Positions 58,526 to 64,000 of a stretch of 64,000 nucleotides of DNA are shown here, in pieces (positions within the stretch are counted from its first letter, which is position 1; every line of letters starts with the position of its first letter). The notes under the pieces are model-generated. The model saw nothing but the letters and a program-made list of their open reading frames with translations, was not told the origin of the DNA and searched no databases. Source of the stretch: Brevundimonas sp. 357 (GTDB lineage Bacteria; Pseudomonadota; Alphaproteobacteria; Caulobacterales; Caulobacteraceae). The position numbers and the translations under genes are program-made. The stretch covers positions 124,001 through 188,000 of the forward strand of contig NZ_RHWX01000006.1 in assembly GCF_003938605.1 (NCBI RefSeq). Reading direction: 5' to 3'.

Positions 58526-59090
58526 TGGCGTTCCTTTCGTCGCGCAAGCCGCTGGCGCTGGAAAACATGCTCCCAATGGCTGGAGATCACTATTCGCAGG
58601 ATTCCAGTGGCTAAGAATTTTAAACGCTGAGGCGCGTGGAAAGTCTAGCGTAATTAAGTGATTGAAGTCGCCACACTGTTTGTGTGAGAAAAATCGACGT
58701 TTTTTGTATCTACATTCCAGTACGGCTCGATCAAAACATGCATCGATCAGAACGAATCTGATCGGTCGGGACGGGCTCATGTCGTCAAACACGTCGTAAG
58801 GCTACGAACCGATCCGCTTGCGGTGAACTGGAATGTCGGAGGCAGCCATGCCCTTTCCTTAATCTCTTTTGAGACCGGAAACGAAAAAGCCCGCGCTCTG
58901 GAAAGCGCGGGCTCTTCGCGGGACGAAACCCGAAGTCGTTGAACATCGACAGACGGACTCTCCCCCAAAGCGTCGGCAGCGTCAAGTAAACCCGCGTATA
59001 TCCAAGCACGGGCATCGTCTTCGGTTGCCTGACGCCCGGTCCTCTCCGCCAATCTCGTGCGAGCTGCACGCCTATATCTGAGAGACCTCT
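58526..59090. other. Non-coding stretch upstream of tnsA
   Basis: A 565-bp region of lower GC. I see no convincing gene and no AAGACTGTCC motif. It holds the minus-strand terminator-like hairpin at 58888-58913. On the minus strand a TTGACG box near 58991 lies upstream of the hairpin. A 15-codon frame (58849-58802, MAASDIPVHRKRIGS) with an AAGGAAAGGG site lies after it. It may be a leader, an sRNA gene, or a remnant. Confidence 0.5.
58888..58913 (-). terminator. Terminator-like hairpin (minus strand)
   Basis: Perfect 10-bp stem AGCCCGCGCT/AGCGCGGGCT with a 6-nt loop; on the minus strand it is followed by TTTTTCGTTT. No minus-strand gene is evident upstream, so what it terminates is unclear. 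Confidence 0.75.
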
Positions 59091-59933
59091 ATGTCCGCGA
59101 TCCCTTCTGACGGGAGCCGCTTGAGCGCCTTTGCGCTTGAAACGAGCCGGCTTTCCGCAAGTATTCCTATCCGCGCGCCGGCGCCTGGTCGGCTGATGCA
59201 TGCCGTCCATAGCGCTTTGGCCCAGCCAGGCCATGACGAACAGATCGTCGCCGGCCGGATAGTCCTGACGCCTGACGGACGACCGATCCGGAGCATTATT
59301 ACCGGTCGACGTCATCAGGTGACGGGCAGCTACGCCAGTCGAAAGGCGGGCCAAGGTCTCGTGTTCGAGAGTATGAACGAGCACGACTTCTACCAGGAGT
59401 GCGAGGTCGATCCCCGTGTGATCGACTATCGTGCGCAGCCCTTTCGGTTTGAGTTCGTCCTGGAAGGGCAGGTCAGGCGCTACATCCCGGACTGCGTGCG
59501 TCTTCTTGAGTGCGGCTCCATCGAAGTGGTCGAGATCAAGGGATGCAGTCGGCAGTTGCAGGAGCCGGACTACGCGGCCAAGCTTGAACGGACGAAGGAA
59601 ATCTGCGGGCTGCTGGGTTGGCGTTTCTCAGTGGTGTTGGCGGAGCAGATCCGGAGTCCAGCCGTCCGCCGCCGGAACGTTCTATTGATCCAGCAGGATC
59701 GATTGGCCGCCTTCGATGAAAGGCATGTCTATCTCGCTCGCAAGGCCATCGACGAGGCAGGTGGAGAGGCGCTGTTCGCCGAGGCGGCGGCCGCTATCGA
59801 GGGGCCTCCTAGGGGCGAAGCAATTTTGCGAGCTCTTATGGTGGCTCGCGTGGTTGAGATCGAACTCGAACGCCCGCTTTGCGCTGAAAGCCGAGTGCGC
59901 TTGCACCATCCGCAAGGGAGGCGCGACGCATGA
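59091..59933 (+). CDS. tnsA: Tn7-like transposase endonuclease TnsA
   Basis: A 280-residue TnsA-type restriction-fold nuclease that cuts the 5' ends of the transposon. The catalytic set is visible: FESMNEHDFY (Glu93), RYIPDCVRLLE (Asp134) and VEIKGCSR (Glu148-x-Lys150). A C-terminal DNA-binding region follows. Length is close to Tn7 TnsA (273). Its presence implies cut-and-paste transposition rather than copy-in. It starts the tns operon and its stop overlaps tnsB (ATGA). Confidence 0.94.
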   Translation: MSAIPSDGSRLSAFALETSRLSASIPIRAPAPGRLMHAVHSALAQPGHDEQIVAGRIVLTPDGRPIRSIITGRRHQVTGSYASRKAGQGLVFESMNEHDFYQECEVDPRVIDYRAQPFRFEFVLEGQVRRYIPDCVRLLECGSIEVVEIKGCSRQLQEPDYAAKLERTKEICGLLGWRFSVVLAEQIRSPAVRRRNVLLIQQDRLAAFDERHVYLARKAIDEAGGEALFAEAAAAIEGPPRGEAILRALMVARVVEIELERPLCAESRVRLHHPQGRRDA

Positions 59934-62107
59934 GCGGGTTCTTGAGACTGAGCCATGGGGATCGCTGGCGTTTCAATGGTCAGACGCTTCGATTCGAGGC
60001 GCGGCTCGGGGATGGCTTGCTTCATTTCATCAGGGAAACGAGTGGCGGGCCTTTCCAGCTAGAGCAAGACGGCCTCATGACCCTTCCAACCGAGGAATGG
60101 GTGATGCAGGCCTATGGTTCTGGAGAACTGACCCGCATCCCGAATGTCCATGCCGCTGCAGCCAGGCGCGCTGCTTCGGAGCGTGAGTACGATCCCGCCA
60201 CGATCCAGAAGATGGATCCGGACGCGCAACGTCGAAGCTTCATCCTGCGCGGCTTTGACGCCATGGGCGTGGTCAACGGCAGCGAGGCGCGGGTGCGATA
60301 TGCCCTGAACCGCCTTTGGCAAGATCAGCCAGTGCAAGCGGCGGCGTTCGTCCAGCCTCACCCTCGCACGGTCATTCGTTGGCTTGGGCAGCGGGGCCGC
60401 CCGGGCGATCGACCGCTTGAGCAGATGGTCTCGATGCGGGGCCGTGTGCCCCGCGCGCAGCGTCTTCCCCCAGTTCTGCATTCGCTTATGGATCGATATG
60501 CCGCTCGGTACTGGTCGAGCATGGGGCTAACGATCACCGACGCCTTTGCCTTGATGGCAAGCCGCCTGTTTCGACTGAACCGCTGGCTGGTGAGAGCAGG
60601 GCTCGATCCGTTCGCGCTGCCCAGTACGGAGCTTTTTCGGCAGAGGGTCCGTAAGAGTGAGACGCCAGCGGCGCTTGCGGCAAAGTGGGGCGTTAAGAAG
60701 GCTGCGAGCCGGTTCAAATCGGTGGAGGGGCAGCTTCATGCAGCACGCTTGCTGGCGCTCGGCTGCATGGATCACACGTCGCTGGACACCATCGCCGTAC
60801 TGGACGCTGACTGGATGTTGCCTGTGGGCACGCCATGGCTAACCCTTCTGATCGATGTGAGGACCAGGTGCGTAGTCGGCTTCTTTGTCGGCTTTGAACC
60901 TCCCTCGATCCATTCCGTCATGGAGTGCCTCAGGCGGGCGAACCTGCCCAAAAGTGTCTACGAGGATCGGCGAGGCGCGCCTCAGAGCCTTGTGAATATT
61001 TATGGCCGGTTCGACGAGATTATCGTCGACAATGGTAAGGAGTTCGCCGGCGTTGCGATGGAGCACACGCTGGCGGATCTGGGCACGACATTGCGTCTGG
61101 CCCCGGTGGCGTCTCCCCAGCACAAGGCGATCGTCGAACGTTTTTTCGGCACGCTAAACAGCTTGTTGGTGCGGAAACTTCCCGGCACCAAGCTTCCCAT
61201 CCACACCATGCGCGAGCTTGGTTACGATCCCCAAGCCACGGCGGTGCTGACCGTCCAGGAGGTCGAGCAGCTCATCTGGGAGGCGCTGGCCGTCTATCAC
61301 CTCGATGTCCACTCCGGCATCGGTACACCTCCAGCGCTGCAATGGGCCAAGGATGCAGAGGCTTACGGGATCGCCGTCTACGACAGTGTGAGAGAACTGG
61401 AAAAAATGCTGGGCGTGCCAGCCAAAAGGCAACTCAGCCGTTCCGGCATCGAGTTGCATGGTCTCCAGTATCACGACCCGGCTGCCGTCGGTGCTTTGCT
61501 GACCGAACTGGCTGTTGTTGCGCCCCAGAGGGAGCAGCGGCGCTCGGGATCGATCACCTGCAAGGTCACGGTGAAATACAATCCCGCCAACCTGAATGAG
61601 GTCCAGGTCTGGCACCATCTGCAGAAGCGTTACGTGACCTTGCCCTGTACCGAGCCTGAGTATGCGCAGGGGCTGTCGCTTTGGCACCACGAACGGGTCA
61701 AGCAGTGGTCCAAAGAAGCGGGGCTTCGCTTCAGTTCGCTTCAGGACCGTCTTGAAGCGCGGGCCAGGATGATCGAGCAGGTCGAGCGCCTGGCTCCCGA
61801 GCTGAAGATGCGACAGAGACGTGCCTTGGCGCGGTTGCTGCACTCGCCGGCCAACAGGGTGGGCAAGGGCCTGGTCTCCGGGGTCGTGGAGGTGGACGTT
61901 GCGCCGTCTCGCCACGATGGCCTGGCGCCGATCATTCCGCAGGTGGCGTTGGCCTCAGAACGGACTGACGGGAGTGTGCGGCCTTCTCGCCCGCCGAGAC
62001 CGCCATCTCGGCCGAAAATTGTAAGGACGAGAAAAGAGAAATCGAACGATACGGCGCCTGCTTTTCCATCCCGGCTTGCTGATACGCCGTGGAAGGAATT
62101 CGAATGA
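59930..62107 (+). CDS. tnsB: Tn7-like transposase TnsB (DDE integrase)
   Basis: A 725-residue Mu/TnsB-family transposase. The DDE core has Asp281 (MDHTSLDTIAV), Asp367 (EIIVDNGKEFAG) and Glu403 (QHKAIVERFFGTLNS), with the PWLTLLIDV and CVVGFFVGFEPPS context typical of TnsB/TniA. The N-terminus likely contains HTH domains that bind the end repeats. The Pro/Arg-rich C-terminus (SRPPRPPSRPKIVRTRKEK) may contact TnsC. It makes the 3' cuts and joins. Overlaps tnsA and tnsC by 4 bp. Confidence 0.95.
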   Translation: MSGFLRLSHGDRWRFNGQTLRFEARLGDGLLHFIRETSGGPFQLEQDGLMTLPTEEWVMQAYGSGELTRIPNVHAAAARRAASEREYDPATIQKMDPDAQRRSFILRGFDAMGVVNGSEARVRYALNRLWQDQPVQAAAFVQPHPRTVIRWLGQRGRPGDRPLEQMVSMRGRVPRAQRLPPVLHSLMDRYAARYWSSMGLTITDAFALMASRLFRLNRWLVRAGLDPFALPSTELFRQRVRKSETPAALAAKWGVKKAASRFKSVEGQLHAARLLALGCMDHTSLDTIAVLDADWMLPVGTPWLTLLIDVRTRCVVGFFVGFEPPSIHSVMECLRRANLPKSVYEDRRGAPQSLVNIYGRFDEIIVDNGKEFAGVAMEHTLADLGTTLRLAPVASPQHKAIVERFFGTLNSLLVRKLPGTKLPIHTMRELGYDPQATAVLTVQEVEQLIWEALAVYHLDVHSGIGTPPALQWAKDAEAYGIAVYDSVRELEKMLGVPAKRQLSRSGIELHGLQYHDPAAVGALLTELAVVAPQREQRRSGSITCKVTVKYNPANLNEVQVWHHLQKRYVTLPCTEPEYAQGLSLWHHERVKQWSKEAGLRFSSLQDRLEARARMIEQVERLAPELKMRQRRALARLLHSPANRVGKGLVSGVVEVDVAPSRHDGLAPIIPQVALASERTDGSVRPSRPPRPPSRPKIVRTRKEKSNDTAPAFPSRLADTPWKEFE

Positions 62108-63063
62108 TGGGGCGCCTGGATGCGACGCCTCAAACCGGCGAAATGATCGAGGACATGTCGGCGGCTGCCAATAAACGGGTAGCGGACATTGTGGCGTCCT
62201 TCCGCCAGATATTCATCCCGTACCCGCGCCACGTCGAGTTTCATTCCCGATGCGACTATCTGGTGCAACTGGGCCAGGCGACCAAGGGGGCTCCGCAAAA
62301 GGGCATGAGAGTTCTTGCCCCGTCCGGTTCAGGCAAGACGACTGCTGCGCGGGCCTTCGCCGAGCGCATTGAGCATCGATCACCGCCGACCGGCGACTTC
62401 AAGCCGGTACTGATTGTGTCCCTAGATCGGGCGACAACCGTGAAGAAGTTGTTCAGCTCGATCCTGGCTGAGTTCGGCGATGGCTTTTCCGATCGAGGCA
62501 CTGAGCAGACGCTTCGGAAACGGGTCCTGTCGTGCTTTGGGCACTATGGAACGCAGTTGCTGATCATCGATGAAGTCCAGCACCTCAACTTCCGTAGCAC
62601 CGCCACTAACGACGTCACCGACAGCCTGAAGTCGCTTCTGGATACGGGCGTCATCCCGATCGTGTTCATCGGGACAGAAGACGCGGAGGGCATGTTCAAG
62701 CGCAACCTTCAGCTCAATGGGCGCCTTCTGCCGCCTTGTGATTTTCTGCCCTTACGCGCCACCGTCGCCGAGGATGCGGCCCTCTTCACCAGCTACTGGC
62801 GTCGGCTGGATCAGGAGATGGTTCAGCGCGGCCTGATCCGGCGCCCAAGCGGACTTGAGGGCGTCGAATTTCTAGGGGCGCTGCACAAGGTTTCTGCTGG
62901 CGTGATCGGGCGTGTGTCTCGCTTGACGGAAGCAGCTCTGGAGATCGCATGCAGGCGATCAGCGGACCGGATCGAACTCTATGACTTCATGGTGGCGACC
63001 GAGAGGTGGGCGCTCGCGCAGAACTTTGTCGAGAGCAATCCCTTTCGGTCGATGCTGAAATGA
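62104..63063 (+). CDS. tnsC: Tn7-like AAA+ ATPase TnsC
   Basis: A 319-residue AAA+ protein that links target choice to the transposase. Walker A APSGSGKTT (residues 72-80), Walker B LLIIDEVQHL (Asp156, Glu157), sensor-like PIVFIGTEDAEG. Shorter than Tn7 TnsC (555) and like TniB/CAST-type TnsC. The ATG overlaps the tnsB stop, and the stop overlaps tniQ. Confidence 0.95.
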   Translation: MMGRLDATPQTGEMIEDMSAAANKRVADIVASFRQIFIPYPRHVEFHSRCDYLVQLGQATKGAPQKGMRVLAPSGSGKTTAARAFAERIEHRSPPTGDFKPVLIVSLDRATTVKKLFSSILAEFGDGFSDRGTEQTLRKRVLSCFGHYGTQLLIIDEVQHLNFRSTATNDVTDSLKSLLDTGVIPIVFIGTEDAEGMFKRNLQLNGRLLPPCDFLPLRATVAEDAALFTSYWRRLDQEMVQRGLIRRPSGLEGVEFLGALHKVSAGVIGRVSRLTEAALEIACRRSADRIELYDFMVATERWALAQNFVESNPFRSMLK

Positions 63064-64000
63064 GCGGGCAGGTGGCCACCAGGGGAATGCTGGCGATTCC
63101 AGTGACCCCTGAGATGAATGAAAGCCTCCTGGGCTACCTGACGCGCGTGGCGGAGCGAAACGTCCTTGAGAGCCCAGCAGTCCTTCTGGAGGGTATTGCA
63201 AGTTGGCCGCCTAGCCAGCTTACAACGCAGCAGCAGGCCCAGCTGGCGCGCGTTCTCGGCCTCTGGCCTCGCCAGGTTAAGGCGTTGTTCGACAGAACCT
63301 ATCGATCGGGTTTGTCAGCAAATCTCGTGAGCCACGAGCGCCGGCGTGTGTCGCCCTGGATGCTGAAGCAGACAGGTTGTGACCAAGCGCTTTGGGCCGT
63401 GAAGCCGCTAAGCTGTTGCTGCGAGTCCTGGCGCGAACTGATCGACGCTTGTCCGCACTGTGGGCAAGCGCTTCGATGGGGGCACCCATATCTCACAAGA
63501 TGCCAGTCCTGCGAGGCGGATCTCACCACTGTCGAAACGCGTGCGGTCCCGCCCGAACTCCGGGCACCACTTCGCGCAGCTGCTCGGCTCGCTGCCGGGG
63601 CTATGCCTAAATGGCATGCCTTAGGTTCGTCTCTCCACCCAGATCTCTCCGCCTTAAGCCCAGCAGAAATATTCGAACTGGCGGTTGTGTGCGGCCGGGC
63701 CGCGGCGCCTAAGGGACAGAAGGGCCTGCGGTCAGATGCACGGGGCGTTGGCTATGAGGATCTGGCTGCGGGATTAAAGCTGGTCCTCGGCTATCCCGCA
63801 TCCTTCAGAACCATAGCCGGCAGTACAGACAACGCTGTTGAGCATCCATTTTTCAGGATGTTTACGGCCGGCTCTTTGAACCGCGAAGGCGAACTGAAGC
63901 GCGTAATGGCGATCATCAGCCACCTGGCTCCCGAGAAACGTGGCGTGCAACGCCTGAAAACCGTGCGCATCCAACAGGGTCGTCTCACCACGACGGAGCT
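63060..64000 (+). CDS. tniQ: TniQ/TnsD-family target-selection protein (partial, 3' end outside window)
   Basis: An open frame from the ATG at 63060 to the window edge, 313 codons. The N-terminus PVTPEMNESLLGYLTRVAERN is the TniQ signature. Zinc-binding cysteines follow: CCC near 119-121, CPHCG (131, 134) and CQSC (148, 151). TniQ/TnsD proteins choose the attachment site and bind TnsC. This one is the natural candidate for recognising the tRNA-Arg locus. Its length cannot be judged because the 3' end is missing. Confidence 0.92.
   Translation, partial: MSGQVATRGMLAIPVTPEMNESLLGYLTRVAERNVLESPAVLLEGIASWPPSQLTTQQQAQLARVLGLWPRQVKALFDRTYRSGLSANLVSHERRRVSPWMLKQTGCDQALWAVKPLSCCCESWRELIDACPHCGQALRWGHPYLTRCQSCEADLTTVETRAVPPELRAPLRAAARLAAGAMPKWHALGSSLHPDLSALSPAEIFELAVVCGRAAAPKGQKGLRSDARGVGYEDLAAGLKLVLGYPASFRTIAGSTDNAVEHPFFRMFTAGSLNREGELKRVMAIISHLAPEKRGVQRLKTVRIQQGRLTTTE

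Larger units (their letters stand above)
53465..64000. mobile_element. Tn7-like transposon carrying a Pycsar-type locus (partial)
   Basis: The element starts at a TGTCGGGACA terminus 8 bp after tRNA-Arg and runs past the window edge. It contains an end array of AAGACTGTCC motifs, a Pycsar-like operon with a WYL regulator, and the tnsA-tnsB-tnsC-tniQ operon. No cas genes are in the window. The other end, the target duplication and any further cargo lie outside. The cargo sits between this end and tnsA, whereas in classical Tn7 tnsA lies next to an end. Confidence 0.85.

Noticed and set aside
58785-59384. A 199-codon minus-strand frame over the tnsA start
   Set aside because: It is mostly antisense to tnsA and crosses the terminator hairpin; no domain or start signal supports it.
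53465-64000. CRISPR-associated transposon (CAST)
   Set aside because: No cas genes and no repeat-spacer array are visible in the window. TniQ is present in non-CRISPR Tn7-like elements too. Sequence beyond 64000 could still change this.

Overview
The window is a high-GC alphaproteobacterial chromosome segment. Gene content and protein style (PleC-like kinase, CarD/FdxA/S4/helicase neighbourhood, palindromic intergenic repeats) point to Caulobacterales, most likely Brevundimonas or a close relative. No rRNA or species marker is present, so the genus is an inference.

Positions 1-53456 are mostly ordinary core genome. After a HAD hydrolase comes a cytochrome c maturation operon (ccmI-ccmE-ccmF-ccmH, no ccmG), a DegP protease, a two-component system, glnE, an ECF sigma factor module with a periplasmic heavy-metal-sensor-like protein, a PleC-like kinase, a CBS protein, a VWA protein, a KefB-type antiporter, pncB, an FMN reductase, a methyltransferase, an XRE/membrane protein pair, ubiA, an MFS transporter, a LytTR regulator, ppk2, a serine hydrolase, a cold-shock gene, gluQ, a cupin oxygenase, an AlkA-like glycosylase, ASCH and HNH proteins, a LuxR-type regulator cluster, an M1 peptidase, rpmB, a BlaR/BlaI pair, carD, fdxA, yceI and a SUV3-like helicase. 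A DUF559 endonuclease-like gene, bracketed by near-perfect 57-59 bp inverted repeats, sits between the response regulator and its kinase and looks like a small mobile unit. Two copies of a 29-bp inverted-repeat pair are scattered between genes.

Positions 53465-64000 are a Tn7-like transposon that begins 8 bp after an unusual tRNA-Arg(CCT) gene. Its outer end is marked by a TGT terminus and four copies of an AAGACTGTCC-type motif. The core machinery, tnsA-tnsB-tnsC-tniQ, is an operon with 4-bp start/stop overlaps, and tniQ runs off the window edge. Between the outer end and tnsA lies the cargo. It is a Pycsar-type anti-phage operon on the minus strand: a cyclic-nucleotide-binding/TIR effector, a nucleotidyl cyclase with two cyclase-like domains, and a translationally coupled cysteine-rich protein. 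A WYL-domain (CapW/BrxR-like) regulator diverges from it.

The most interesting system here is this tRNA-adjacent Tn7-like element carrying a three-gene Pycsar-like locus with its own regulator. The third gene is not part of the standard two-gene Pycsar description. The neighbouring tRNA has a swapped 19-56 tertiary pair (C19-G56 instead of G19-C56), which may be linked to its use as an attachment site.
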